Below are positions 17,061 through 25,628 of a stretch of DNA of 64,000 bases, piece after piece. A model generated the notes under the pieces. That model saw only the letters and a program-made list of their open reading frames with translations, had not been told where the DNA came from and ran no database searches. A program made the translations under genes and the position numbers. This DNA is from Thermoanaerobacterium aotearoense (GTDB taxonomy: Bacteria > Bacillota > Thermoanaerobacteria > Thermoanaerobacterales > Thermoanaerobacteraceae): positions 558,001 through 622,000 of the forward strand of contig NZ_CP047602.1 of NCBI RefSeq assembly GCF_009905255.1, given 5' to 3'. The first letter of the stretch is position 1. Each line of letters starts with the position of its first letter.

Positions 17061-18515
17061 ATGAAGAAGGCGTTTTTAGTCTTGATATTGATCGCTGCAA
17101 TTTCTTTGTCAGGTTGCTTTACAAACACGAAAACTAAGACGGAAAAAAATGCCCCTATAAGCCCGAAATCTACCGTTCAAGCTGTTAAAGAAGTTTCGCT
17201 GTATTTTTTAAATAGCAAGATGTCAGGATTGAATATGGAAGTAAGAAGCGTATCCGAAAATGCGGACTTACTGAAACAAGTGATAAATGAATTGATGAAA
17301 GGTCCTAAAGACCAATATTCAAAGCCGATAATTCCTGACAACACAAAGCTTTTATCGGTTCAGTTGAAGGATACTACAGCTTATGTAAACTTTTCTAAAG
17401 ATTATACTTCTTCAACAAGCATCGATGGGACTACAGCAAAGTACATGGTTGCTGCACTTGTAAATACACTGACTGGGCTTCCAAATGTAAACAGTGTCCA
17501 GATTTTAGTGGAAGGCAATAAGATAGATTCCCTTTATGGGTACAAAATAGGCCTTGACCCATTGAGCAGGATTGTGCTTACAGGAGAAGTGTACATCGAT
17601 AAGGACAGGGTAAAAAAGCTTCAAGAGAGTACGTCATTTGGAAAAGATTCGTGGAGATTGGATCCCATGAAAGTGATACAAGAGGAAGGCGGTGTCGTTG
17701 GATTTTCGCCTGATGACGATTTTTCATTGGAATCTAAAAAGGGTGGAATTGCGCTCATAAACGCTATCCATGACAATAAGTCTTATCTTGTGACACTTGT
17801 CCAACCTGAAGGAGATAAAGAAGGCAATATATGGGTCATAAGTGATGTCAAGCCGAAATTCACGAAGATACCTGAAGCAGATCCTACAAAAGGAGAGACA
17901 TTCATATACGGCATCGTAAAAGCCATTAATTACGATACGAGAGTCGTCACGATAGAGCGGGAGTACCAAGATACCAGTGACATAAACAATGTAGCTGGTC
18001 CAGATATTAAGGTGTTGCCGAATGCCATAATACACCGTCAGTCAAAGATCGGTTACGACAGTCAAGGTGGTTACCAGTATTCAGAGACAGACATGGATTT
18101 TACAGACATAAAAGTAGGCGACGAGCTTGGCATGATCTTGACAAAAAATAAAGAAGCGCGGGCTGTGATTGATTCAGACAAAAACACAATCACATCTTAC
18201 AGCAGTCAGGAGGCAAATATAATAGTGTTGTCGCCTATGAGAAACAACAGCGTTACAAGCCCTATAAAAGTGGTGGGAAAGGCCAGGGTGTTTGAAGCTG
18301 TTGTTAATATAAGGCTGTTGGATTCCAATGGCAATATATTGTCACAGACGTCTGTTCAGGCAAGTGCAGGTGCTCCATCTTGGGGAGATTTTCAAGCAGA
18401 CATACAGTATAATCCATTATCAACACCACAAGATGGTACATTGCAGGTATTTTCATTAAGTCCAAAAGATGGTTCTGTGCAAGATCTTGTATCAATACCA
18501 CTGTACCTAAAGTAA
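17061..18515 (+). CDS. GerMN/Gmad2-domain lipoprotein
   Basis: A 484-aa lipoprotein. The signal peptide ends in a lipobox LSGC (Cys20). A GerMN domain lies at about residues 45-150 (KGPKDQYSKPIIPDNTKLL) and an immunoglobulin-like Gmad2 domain at the C-terminus, about 390-484 (SPMRNNSVTSPIKVVGKA). GerM takes part in spore cortex formation and SpoIIQ-SpoIIIAH channel placement in Bacillus, but many GerMN lipoproteins in Clostridia are vegetative. The gene follows the two-component pair by 81 bases, so it may be its target or a modulator of the kinase. ATG follows AGGAGGGG. A bidirectional terminator follows. Confidence 0.85.
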   Translation: MKKAFLVLILIAAISLSGCFTNTKTKTEKNAPISPKSTVQAVKEVSLYFLNSKMSGLNMEVRSVSENADLLKQVINELMKGPKDQYSKPIIPDNTKLLSVQLKDTTAYVNFSKDYTSSTSIDGTTAKYMVAALVNTLTGLPNVNSVQILVEGNKIDSLYGYKIGLDPLSRIVLTGEVYIDKDRVKKLQESTSFGKDSWRLDPMKVIQEEGGVVGFSPDDDFSLESKKGGIALINAIHDNKSYLVTLVQPEGDKEGNIWVISDVKPKFTKIPEADPTKGETFIYGIVKAINYDTRVVTIEREYQDTSDINNVAGPDIKVLPNAIIHRQSKIGYDSQGGYQYSETDMDFTDIKVGDELGMILTKNKEARAVIDSDKNTITSYSSQEANIIVLSPMRNNSVTSPIKVVGKARVFEAVVNIRLLDSNGNILSQTSVQASAGAPSWGDFQADIQYNPLSTPQDGTLQVFSLSPKDGSVQDLVSIPLYLK

Positions 18516-18550
18516 AAAATTAGCTCTGACTTATGTCAGAGTTATTTTTT
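18514..18550. terminator. bidirectional terminator between GerMN gene and yyaC
   Basis: CTCTGAC (18524-18530) pairs with GTCAGAG (18535-18541); A and T runs flank both sides. Confidence 0.8.
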
Positions 18551-19065
18551 ATGGCTGCTTTTAAATAAAACGCTCTATGTATGCTCATGGCGATGACTTC
18601 TGCCATCTCAAATACAAATCCAAGCCTTGTGTTATGTACAGGTATTATATCAAAGGCGTCAATCACTCCTATTATAGATATGTCGCCGACAGCAGGCAAT
18701 ACTTTTCCCACTCCTTTGCCTGGATATATTGGCGATTTTTTTATGGATATTTTACCTATGTTATCTTTATCTCCAAGACAAGCGTCAACAGCAATGATGT
18801 TGCTGTAGGGATGCTTTCTTTTTATGTGGGCGATGTTTTCCTCAAGGTTCATTGCATGTATCGGGTTTTTTAATGTCCCATATACGTTTATGCCGCTGGT
18901 CATTTTTGATATCATGTCTCCTACAATAGGGCCTAACGAATCTCCGATGCATTTATCGGTACCTATGCAAAGTATAACAGAATCAAAGTTTATTTCCTCT
19001 GCTAAATACGCTGACATGAGTTTGATGGCGCTTTTGTCGTCATACCTAACCCGCAATTCATCCAT
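18520..19065 (-). CDS. yyaC: YyaC-like putative spore protein (DUF1256)
   Basis: A 181-aa protein of the DUF1256/YyaC family, related in fold to the spore protease GPR and hydrogenase maturation proteases. CIGTDKCIGDSLGP near residue 40 carries the acidic Asp found in that fold, and AVDACLG near 95 and PAVGDISIIGVID near 130 are family signatures. YyaC is made during sporulation in Bacillus; its substrate is not known. The ATG at 19065 is chosen because GGAGGA lies 8 bases upstream; the longer frame to 19080 would start inside that ribosome binding site. It is monocistronic. Confidence 0.85.
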   Translation of the reverse strand: MDELRVRYDDKSAIKLMSAYLAEEINFDSVILCIGTDKCIGDSLGPIVGDMISKMTSGINVYGTLKNPIHAMNLEENIAHIKRKHPYSNIIAVDACLGDKDNIGKISIKKSPIYPGKGVGKVLPAVGDISIIGVIDAFDIIPVHNTRLGFVFEMAEVIAMSIHRAFYLKAAIKNNSDISQS

Positions 19066-19141
19066 AAAATCTTCCTCCAAAATTTGTATTAAATACAGTT
19101 AAGGATGAAATAATAAAAGTATTCGAAGGGAGTGTTTTTTG

Positions 19142-19807
19142 GTGAAGAAATCAATCTATAGCATTGGGTTCGTCGTTGCTATTACGGCTGTCAGTATTAT
19201 ATTTATGCTTGATGTTTTTATAAAAGAACAGCCACCACCAAATGAAGTCTTGAAACCAGCGATTAGAAGTACATACTATTCATCTACGGATAAAATCAGT
19301 AAAAATGAGATGCAGGTGCCTGTTTTCAATACCACTCCAAATTTAAAGGAAAATGAAAATAAATCTGCGGTAGAGAATGAGAAAAGCGATAAAGAAAATT
19401 CGGAAAAAAAGAACAGTGAGGAAAATGACATAAGAAAATTCGATGAGAAATCACTGGACAAATTAATCCAAGAGAGAAATAGAGAGTTTACAAAGATAAA
19501 CGGCAACAACAATTCGAAAGAAAGCAGCGAAAATTTAAACTTGAATAGAATAGTTGTGACGCCTGAAAAAATATTAAGCGTTCAAAGAGAGATGGACTTT
19601 GCAACAAAATCTAAGGCTATAGGCATATTGATGAAATTAGGTCCGTCAGGCATAGGTGAGATCATGAAAATGTCTCAAGATGGTGTGACAGAAAAAGAAA
19701 GCTATGAAATGATGGATATACTTAAAAAGCATTTGTCAGAAGGGGATATAGATTTTTTAAAGAGCATTGTAGAAAAGTATTTTGATGAGAAAAATACATC
19801 AAAATAA
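19142..19807 (+). CDS. membrane-anchored protein with charged linker, function unknown
   Basis: A 221-aa protein with one N-terminal membrane helix (about residues 6-27). A proline-containing stretch follows (KEQPPPNE), then a low-complexity Lys/Glu/Asn-rich linker (about 70-130). The C-terminal 80 residues are helical and contain TKSKAIGILMKLGPSGIGEI, which resembles the small helical modules seen in spore-germination-type and FliG/MgtE-like proteins, but no family is assigned. GTG 19142 is favoured over the TTG one codon earlier; GAAGGGAG lies upstream. It is divergent from yyaC and convergent with the next gene. Confidence 0.55.
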   Translation: MKKSIYSIGFVVAITAVSIIFMLDVFIKEQPPPNEVLKPAIRSTYYSSTDKISKNEMQVPVFNTTPNLKENENKSAVENEKSDKENSEKKNSEENDIRKFDEKSLDKLIQERNREFTKINGNNNSKESSENLNLNRIVVTPEKILSVQREMDFATKSKAIGILMKLGPSGIGEIMKMSQDGVTEKESYEMMDILKKHLSEGDIDFLKSIVEKYFDEKNTSK

Positions 19808-19835
19808 AGATGTGCTTTTAGCGCATCTTTATTTT
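19801..19835. terminator. bidirectional terminator
   Basis: AAAATAAAGATGTGC pairs with GCGCATCTTTATTTT around a TTTTA loop, with one G-U pair. It serves the two convergent genes. Confidence 0.85.
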
Positions 19836-22198
19836 GTAAACAGATTTTTATCTTGATAGTAAATGTCTTTTCCATTTACCATTATTGAAATGTATCTGGC
19901 GTCATTGTATATGTCCATACTTCCACCGCCATTATTTGTTCCGTAATTAGATATATACCTTATGTTGTCATTCAATGTCGTATAAAAAGGTGTGTCGCCG
20001 TTATATATTATCCAGACGTTTTTACCTGTATCTTCTCTGAATTTTTGCAGCGTGTCCTCGAACAGTTGCGCTTCTTTAGTGTCTTTGAATCCATCGGAGC
20101 CCCATACAGGCTTTGGCAAAACTACAAATAGGTTATCTCCTTTTACACTGTTTAATGTGTTTAAAAACCAGCTCCACTGATCTTTATTGGATGATAGCAA
20201 ACCTCCATTAGTATCATCCAACATGATAAATGTTGAATTTCTAAAGTCATATACCCCATAAGAATTACCTGCTTTTATGTACGGAATCGTAAGTGATTTT
20301 AAGACTTTGTCATTTACATCTCCTGTAAAAACTACTAAAGGATAGTCTTTATTGGCTATGCTGGCGGCTTTTAAGGAAATTTGAAGCTTCAAAAGCGTAT
20401 TGTAATCTGTGTCTCCAAATACCATGAATTTAAACGAATCGTTGGTGTTGCTGACGCTTACTTCCTTGTTTTTGCTGTCAATAGATTCAAAGTTCAATGG
20501 TTTTGGAAGCTGTGACGCATCAAAATCTGATCCTTGCCCGACTTTCACCATTAAATTTCCTACTTTTCCATTTATATTTGCCGACAAAGCACCAGATAGA
20601 TCGTTGTTTGCTGCTTTGAAGATGCCATCTGAAATAGTGCCTACATTGTTGTAAACAGTCCAGCTTATGTCTCTGTCTTCTATAGGTGCTCTATAGCCAT
20701 TTATATCTTTTCCTATGACTGATATTGATGTAGTTGTACCTTTATCTATGTTCACAGAATAAGGTGTAAATCTTATGTCTGCTATAGCATCTAAAGCCTT
20801 TATTTTCAGCGTACCAGTCACATTGCCTACTCTTGCTATTATCACGCCGTCACCTGAACTTTGAGGAATAAATTCATTTCCATCAAATCTTCCTGCTATG
20901 CCGCTTATAGAGAATGATACGGAGTTTTGATCGATTTTTACTGGTTGATAATTTGCATCATATCCTTTTACAGTGATCGCTCTGTGGGTGCCTACAAAGA
21001 TATTTGGGCTATCTGCTTCAACTTTTATGGCGTATAGATTTCCTGTTGGTGCTGTGTTAAATACTCCAACTCCGTTGGCTACATTTCTTTCGAAACCAGG
21101 AACTTCATTTTGGAGCTTTGCTTGACTATCTCCTAAAGGTCTTATAGCCATTTGTGTTGAGCCGCCGCCGTCTAAGTTCATAGCATTATAAGCTCCTAAG
21201 CTTAACATAAGCTGCGCTAATTCACTTTCTGTCATCCCTCTCGTGTTGGCGTTGTCAACTGTTGCTATTATTACGTGCTTCTTGTCTTCGGTATATCCTA
21301 TAGCTGTCCTTGCGTATATGCCATCCACATTGTCGGTAAATTGCGATGGTATTGAACCGTTTTGCACCAAAATGGTTCCTCCGCTAACAGCCATCTTAAA
21401 GTTGTCAAATGGAGGATCTGTAGAGATGTTTTTGATGACTTTATCTCCTTGCTTTAAATTTGATAAAACCTTTGCGATATCTCCTGTTGCATCTATGGAA
21501 TAGCCTCCGTCAGGAATTGCTACAGGACCCTCACCTTGCCTTACTTCTAAGACGCTGTTGTTTTTGTCAACTAATACTTCAACAAGATCTTTATAGCTGT
21601 CGCTTAGGCCGGGCGTCTCATCATTCCAGTCCTTTGTAAATATGACGCAAGACGTTCCGCTACCTATGGAGCCTACGTTGTTTAAGGCACTTACAGGAAT
21701 TTGACTGCCGTCAGGGAGTGTTATGCTAAGAGAAGTGCTTTTCCAATAGCCTATTGATGGCACGTTGTTTTTATCTATGGCAAATGTAGCATAATTTCCC
21801 TGATAGTATGGAACGGTTAAAAGATTTCCATCTTTGACTGATGCTCCTACGATAAACCCTTGCTTCGTGTCAAAAAAATCACCGTTTACTGCGGCTATAG
21901 CACCGTTGCCATTTGCCATGTCTTCCACATCCATTCTGTCTTTAAAACCCGATGGATTAAAGATAGTGGATATTGATGTATTATTGTCGCTTAAGTCCAC
22001 ATCTAACACATTGATATTGATGAAACCATCTGTTGTGAAATATGTAATGTTTTTTTCTGTAACTCCTCTACTTAATATTTGCTGGCTTTCATTTGAAGTT
22101 ATTACGGTGTAGGCATCTGCAGCAATACCATTCATAAAAATCGATGAAAAAATAATTATTGAAGATAGACACATGCTTATAACTTTTCGGTATTTCAA
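19829..22198 (-). CDS. exported phosphodiester glycosidase (NAGPA)-domain protein with degenerate phosphoesterase tail
   Basis: A 789-aa exported protein. Residues 1-29 are a signal peptide. A NAGPA/DUF2233 domain lies at about 60-385: AAVNGDFFD near 100, AIGYTEDKKHVIIATVDN near 300 and NAMNLDGGGSTQMA near 345, the last being the catalytic-region signature. Two bacterial Ig-like segments follow (about 390-560). The last 220 residues resemble a calcineurin-like phosphoesterase (VFGDTDYN, VVFTGDVND, KAGNSYG), but the GDxH and GNH metal ligands are replaced, so it is probably inactive. The NAGPA family cleaves sugar phosphodiesters, which suggests a wall-polymer substrate. The start is TTG 22198 with AGGAGGGA upstream. 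Confidence 0.8.
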   Translation of the reverse strand: MKYRKVISMCLSSIIIFSSIFMNGIAADAYTVITSNESQQILSRGVTEKNITYFTTDGFININVLDVDLSDNNTSISTIFNPSGFKDRMDVEDMANGNGAIAAVNGDFFDTKQGFIVGASVKDGNLLTVPYYQGNYATFAIDKNNVPSIGYWKSTSLSITLPDGSQIPVSALNNVGSIGSGTSCVIFTKDWNDETPGLSDSYKDLVEVLVDKNNSVLEVRQGEGPVAIPDGGYSIDATGDIAKVLSNLKQGDKVIKNISTDPPFDNFKMAVSGGTILVQNGSIPSQFTDNVDGIYARTAIGYTEDKKHVIIATVDNANTRGMTESELAQLMLSLGAYNAMNLDGGGSTQMAIRPLGDSQAKLQNEVPGFERNVANGVGVFNTAPTGNLYAIKVEADSPNIFVGTHRAITVKGYDANYQPVKIDQNSVSFSISGIAGRFDGNEFIPQSSGDGVIIARVGNVTGTLKIKALDAIADIRFTPYSVNIDKGTTTSISVIGKDINGYRAPIEDRDISWTVYNNVGTISDGIFKAANNDLSGALSANINGKVGNLMVKVGQGSDFDASQLPKPLNFESIDSKNKEVSVSNTNDSFKFMVFGDTDYNTLLKLQISLKAASIANKDYPLVVFTGDVNDKVLKSLTIPYIKAGNSYGVYDFRNSTFIMLDDTNGGLLSSNKDQWSWFLNTLNSVKGDNLFVVLPKPVWGSDGFKDTKEAQLFEDTLQKFREDTGKNVWIIYNGDTPFYTTLNDNIRYISNYGTNNGGGSMDIYNDARYISIMVNGKDIYYQDKNLFTK

Positions 22199-22491
22199 AA
22201 AAATCCCTCCTATGTATTTTCAAATGTTTTTATGAAAATTTATCATCAGCAGCATATAACCATATTGTACCTTTTGTATATTACAGTCGTGTTACAATTT
22301 CATAAAATAAAAATAAAAACTAATATTATTATTGCCTAAATTGCGTATAATGATTATAAAAGATAAATGGAGTATAAGCGAAAAACATCGAAAAAATGCC
22401 AAATTAACTGATATAAACCGGCTAAAATGAGGAATAATAAATCTTGTGAAATTAATAGATTTAAACTATAATCAAATATGTCGCGAGACGC
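22199..22491. other. AT-rich intergenic region before the tRNA cluster
   Basis: These 293 bases hold the leader of the minus-strand NAGPA gene and the region upstream of tRNA-Pro. TATAAT occurs at about 22346 on the plus strand, but no well-spaced -35 box is seen. No convincing gene is present. Confidence 0.4.
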
Positions 22492-22567
22492 CGGGGTGTA
22501 GCGCAGTTGGTAGCGCACGTGCTTTGGGAGCATGGGGTCGGGGGTTCGAGTCCCTCCACCCCGACCA
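22492..22567 (+). tRNA. tRNA-Pro (anticodon TGG)
   Basis: A 76-base cloverleaf. The acceptor CGGGGTG pairs with CACCCCG, with discriminator A and encoded CCA. The anticodon arm GTGCT-TTGGGAG-AGCAT-type loop presents TGG. The T-loop is GGTTCGAGTCC. Confidence 0.97.
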
Positions 22568-22572
22568 TGATT

Positions 22573-22648
22573 GGTCGTATAGCTCAGCTGGGAGAGCACC
22601 TGCCTTACAAGCAGGGGGTCATAGGTTCGAGCCCTATTGCGACCACCA
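22573..22648 (+). tRNA. tRNA-Val (anticodon TAC)
   Basis: A 76-base cloverleaf. The acceptor GGTCGTA pairs with TGCGACC (one G-U), followed by A and encoded CCA. The anticodon stem CTGCC/AGCAG-type encloses TAC. It lies 5 bases after tRNA-Pro, so the two share a transcript. Confidence 0.97.
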
Positions 22649-22693
22649 TTTCTATTTGTGAATATTTTTTACGCATTAAAATAAAATAATCAT

Positions 22694-22779
22694 GGAGGGA
22701 TACCCAAGTGGCTAAAGGGGGCAGACTGTAAATCTGTTGGCTGGTGCCTTCGATGGTTCGAATCCATCTCCCTCCACCA
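22694..22779 (+). tRNA. tRNA-Tyr (anticodon GTA)
   Basis: An 86-base class II tRNA. The acceptor GGAGGGA pairs with TCCCTCC, followed by A and CCA. The anticodon loop is CTGTAAA (GTA). The long variable arm, GGCTGGTGCC-like, is that expected for bacterial tRNA-Tyr. Confidence 0.97.
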
Positions 22780-22786
22780 TGAATAG

Positions 22787-22808
22787 AAGGCTAAGTGGCC
22801 TTTTTTTT
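22787..22808 (+). terminator. terminator of the tRNA cluster
   Basis: AAGGC (22787-22791) pairs with GCCTT (22798-22802), followed by a run of T to 22808. Confidence 0.7.
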
Positions 22809-22877
22809 ATTTTCTCTTCAAAATTTTCTATCCACGATAATTTTCAAAAACATCGATAAAAAAATTTCCAAATCCTA

Positions 22878-22905
22878 TTGACTTAAAAAATAAATGATGT
22901 ATAAT
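22878..22905 (+). promoter_or_regulatory. sigma-A promoter of the peroxiredoxin-rubrerythrin operon
   Basis: TTGACT (22878-22883), 16-base spacer, TATAAT (22900-22905). The leader is about 90 bases; no PerR-type box could be identified with confidence. Confidence 0.7.
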
Positions 22906-23002
22906 AATACTTGTGAAGGGAAAATAGTTATTAATAGAAATAAAATATTAATAGCTTATCCGATGTGATAATTGACTAAGAATAGATGAGAGGTGGGTAC
23001 AT

Positions 23003-23503
23003 ATGTCGTTGGTAGGTAAAAAAGCTCCTGACTTTAAGTTAGATAGCACAAAAGGTCAAATATCTTTAAGTGATTATAAAGGAAAATGGGTAGTGCTTTT
23101 CTTTTATCCACTGGATTTTTCATCAGTATGTTCAACTGAGATACCGGAGTTTAATAGGATGAAGCCGGAGTTTGACAAACTTAATGCTGAACTATTAGGC
23201 ATCAACACAGATAGTGTTTATTCACATAAGGCGTGGATAGATAGCCTTGGTGGCGTTGATTTTCCGCTTTTATCTGATTACAACAAGGAAGTCACAAAGC
23301 AGTATGGCATTCTCATCGAAGATGCCGGCATAGCATTAAGAGCCGCATTTATCATTAACCCCGAAGGAATTGTTGATTATGAAGTTGTACATGAGCCAGT
23401 AATCGGCAGAAATGTCGATGAAATATTGAGAGTGCTTAATGCACTTCAAACAGGTCATGCTTGCCCTGTTGGTTGGAAACCAGGGGACAAAGTATTAGAT
23501 TAA
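23003..23503 (+). CDS. 2-Cys peroxiredoxin (AhpC/TSA family)
   Basis: A 166-aa thioredoxin-fold peroxidase that reduces hydrogen peroxide and organic peroxides. The peroxidatic Cys43 is in PLDFSSVCSTE, which fits P-x3-[T/S]-x2-C. The resolving Cys is near residue 154 in GHACPVGWKPGDK. The chain is shorter than typical AhpC (about 187 aa) and lacks the usual YF tail, so it may be less prone to overoxidation; that is inference. ATG follows GAGGTGGG. Rubrerythrin follows after 19 bases, so the two peroxide-removing enzymes are cotranscribed. Confidence 0.92.
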   Translation: MSLVGKKAPDFKLDSTKGQISLSDYKGKWVVLFFYPLDFSSVCSTEIPEFNRMKPEFDKLNAELLGINTDSVYSHKAWIDSLGGVDFPLLSDYNKEVTKQYGILIEDAGIALRAAFIINPEGIVDYEVVHEPVIGRNVDEILRVLNALQTGHACPVGWKPGDKVLD

Positions 23504-23522
23504 AAAAGGAGGAGATTTTGAA

Positions 23523-24026
23523 ATGAGAGAAATGACGACAAAAAATCTAAGCGATGCTTACGCAGGTGAAAGCCAGGCTCACATGAGGTATCAAATTTTT
23601 GCTGATGTGGCTGAAAAGGAGGGTAAGCCAAACATAGCAAAGCTTTTTAGAGCCATATCTTATGCCGAATTAGTCCATGCCACAAATCACTACAAGACAC
23701 TGGGAGAGGTAAAAGACACAGTATCAAACCTTGACAAGGCTATAGCAGGTGAGACATTTGAAGTAGAAGAAATGTATCCTGCGTATAAAGCCGTAGCAGA
23801 TTTGCAGGAAGAAAAATCTGCAGATAAAAGCTTCAATTATGCTCTTGAAGCTGAAAAACTACATGCAAAGATGTATACAGATGCAAAAGCTGCTGCACTT
23901 AAAAATGAAGACATAGCTATTTCTAAAGTGTACATTTGCCCTGTTTGCGGATATACGGCAATTGATACGGCTCCAGAAAAATGCCCGGTTTGTGGTGCTC
24001 CAAGAGATAAGTTTGTTGTTTTCTAA
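23523..24026 (+). CDS. rbr: rubrerythrin
   Basis: A 167-aa non-haem di-iron peroxidase of anaerobes, reducing peroxide to water with electrons from its own rubredoxin-like domain. The four-helix domain (residues 1-130) has di-iron ligands in YAGESQAHMRY near 15, SYAELVHATNH near 50 and EAEKLHAKMY near 112. The C-terminal Fe(Cys)4 site is CPVCGY...CPVCGAP at about 139-160. ATG follows AAAGGAGGAG. It is downstream of the peroxiredoxin in the same operon and ends before a strong terminator. Confidence 0.96.
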   Translation: MREMTTKNLSDAYAGESQAHMRYQIFADVAEKEGKPNIAKLFRAISYAELVHATNHYKTLGEVKDTVSNLDKAIAGETFEVEEMYPAYKAVADLQEEKSADKSFNYALEAEKLHAKMYTDAKAAALKNEDIAISKVYICPVCGYTAIDTAPEKCPVCGAPRDKFVVF

Positions 24027-24063
24027 AAGGCATAAAACCCCTTCATTATCATATATCAACTTT

Positions 24064-24095
24064 AAAGTGCTTGATTGCCATCAAGCACTTTTTTA
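24064..24095 (+). terminator. intrinsic terminator after rubrerythrin
   Basis: AAAGTGCTTGAT (24064-24075) pairs with ATCAAGCACTTT (24080-24091), loop TGCC, T run to 24095. Confidence 0.9.
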
Positions 24096-24154
24096 ATTTT
24101 CAATTGACTTATTAGTTGCACTGTGATATTATATTTAAAGTTAAATAAGCGAAA

Positions 24155-24257
24155 CTCTTATCAAGAGAGGTGGAGGGAAGAGCCCTATGAAGCCCGGCAA
24201 CCTGTCTTACGACAAGGTGCTAATTCTCGCAGAAGTTTACTTCTGAAAGATGAGGGT
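24155..24257 (+). promoter_or_regulatory. S-box (SAM-I) riboswitch aptamer before metK
   Basis: CTCTTATC (24155-24162) pairs with GATGAGGG (from 24250) as helix P1. Conserved S-box blocks follow in order: AAGAGAGGTGGAGGGA, GCCCTATGAAGCCCGGCAACC, AAGGTGCTAATTC and GAAAGATGAG. SAM binding stabilises P1. The 3' strand of P1 can otherwise pair with CCTCTTC of the next hairpin as antiterminator, so high SAM ends transcription before metK. Confidence 0.97.
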
Positions 24258-24264
24258 GGATGTG

Positions 24265-24294
24265 CCTCTTCTTTTGGAGAGGTTTTATTTTGTT
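24265..24294 (+). terminator. SAM-riboswitch terminator
   Basis: CCTCTTC (24265-24271) pairs with GGAGAGG (24276-24282), loop TTTT, then TTTTATTTTG. It is the expression platform of the S-box. Confidence 0.85.
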
Positions 24295-24331
24295 TTAGGT
24301 CTTTTATGTGATTTAAAAAAGGAGGATACAG

Positions 24332-25522
24332 ATGAAAAAGTATTTTACTTCAGAATCAGTTACTGAAGGACATCCAGATAAAATTTGCGATCAGATATCT
24401 GATGCTATTGTAGATGAGATCTTAAAAAATGATCCTTATGCGAGGATAGCCTGCGAGACTGCCGTTACAACAGGTATGGTATTGGTGATGGGGGAAATAT
24501 CTACAAAATGCTACGTCGACATACCAAAAATCGCAAGAAAGGTCATAGAGGAGATAGGGTATACTCGAGCAAAGTACGGTTTTGATGCTGATACATGTTC
24601 TGTGCTTACTTCAATAGATGAACAGTCTCCAGATATAGCATTGGGAGTTGATAAGGCACTGGAAGTAAAAAAAGGCATTTCCCACGATGAGCTTGAAGAA
24701 CAAGGCGCTGGAGACCAAGGGATGATGTTTGGATACGCATGCACAGAGACGCCTGAGCTTATGCCTCTTCCAATATCATTAGCACACAGGCTTGCCCGCA
24801 GATTAGCGGAAGTAAGGAAAAATGGCACTTTAGATTATCTAAGGCCTGATGGCAAGACACAAGTGACGATTGAGTACGTTGACGATGTGCCAAAGAGAGT
24901 TGACTCAATCGTTGTGTCGACACAGCATTCACCAGATGTGGATCATGATAAGATTGAAAATGACGTAAAAGAGTATGTAATAAAACCCATTGTTCCACCA
25001 GAGCTTATTGATGATGACACGAAGATATATGTAAATCCGACAGGGCGATTTGTAGTCGGTGGACCACAAGGAGATAGCGGCCTTACGGGAAGAAAGATAA
25101 TAGTAGACACTTATGGTGGATATGCAAGGCACGGCGGTGGCGCTTTTTCTGGCAAAGATCCATCTAAAGTAGACAGGTCTGCTGCGTACGCTGCAAGGTA
25201 TGTAGCTAAAAACATCGTGGCTGCTGGACTTGCTGAAAAGTGTGAAGTTCAATTGGCATATGCAATAGGCGTAGCTACACCGTTAGAAGTCAATGTAGAT
25301 ACATTTGGCACTGGAAAAATACCTGACGAAGAAATATCTGAAATAGTTAAAAAAGTATTTGATTTAAGACCTGCTGCTATCATAAGAGATCTTGATCTAA
25401 GAAGGCCTATTTATAGACAAGTTGCAGCATATGGACATTTTGGCCGCACAGACCTCGATCTTACATGGGAGAGAACTGATAGAGCTGAAATACTGAAAAA
25501 ACTTGCTTTCAATAAACAATAA
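24332..25522 (+). CDS. metK: S-adenosylmethionine synthetase
   Basis: MetK makes SAM from methionine and ATP. The protein is 396 aa, normal. Signatures: [20 protein letters not shown] at residues 6-25 with the ATP-binding His, [12 protein letters not shown] near 118, and [16 protein letters not shown] near 265 for the phosphate-binding loop. ATG follows AAAGGAGG. It is controlled by the S-box leader at 24155-24294, so its product feeds back on its own transcription. It is a single-gene transcript ended by a strong hairpin. Confidence 0.98.
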   Translation: MKKYFTSESVTEGHPDKICDQISDAIVDEILKNDPYARIACETAVTTGMVLVMGEISTKCYVDIPKIARKVIEEIGYTRAKYGFDADTCSVLTSIDEQSPDIALGVDKALEVKKGISHDELEEQGAGDQGMMFGYACTETPELMPLPISLAHRLARRLAEVRKNGTLDYLRPDGKTQVTIEYVDDVPKRVDSIVVSTQHSPDVDHDKIENDVKEYVIKPIVPPELIDDDTKIYVNPTGRFVVGGPQGDSGLTGRKIIVDTYGGYARHGGGAFSGKDPSKVDRSAAYAARYVAKNIVAAGLAEKCEVQLAYAIGVATPLEVNVDTFGTGKIPDEEISEIVKKVFDLRPAAIIRDLDLRRPIYRQVAAYGHFGRTDLDLTWERTDRAEILKKLAFNKQ

Positions 25523-25526
25523 TTTT

Positions 25527-25552
25527 AAAGCCCGGAGTATCCTCCGGGCTTT
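25527..25552 (+). terminator. intrinsic terminator after metK
   Basis: AAAGCCCGGAG (25527-25537) pairs with CTCCGGGCTTT (25542-25552), loop TATC. A second GC-rich inverted repeat, GCGGCT/AGCCGC followed by TTTTT, lies at 25553-25595 and may act as backup. Confidence 0.85.
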
Positions 25553-25628
25553 GCGGCTTGTATATTTATATTTATAGCCGCGGTTTTTATAAAAATTGTA
25601 CGCTCCGCTACTTTTATTATAGCATAAA

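Noticed and set aside
22446-22689. Open frames across the tRNA cluster
   Set aside because: They run through tRNA-Pro and tRNA-Val, which form perfect cloverleaves; the frames are chance.
22910-23002. PerR box before peroxiredoxin
   Set aside because: Only AT-rich sequence is present; no inverted repeat close to the PerR consensus could be aligned.
24123-24311. Open frame of about 60 codons before metK
   Set aside because: It is entirely within the SAM riboswitch and terminator.
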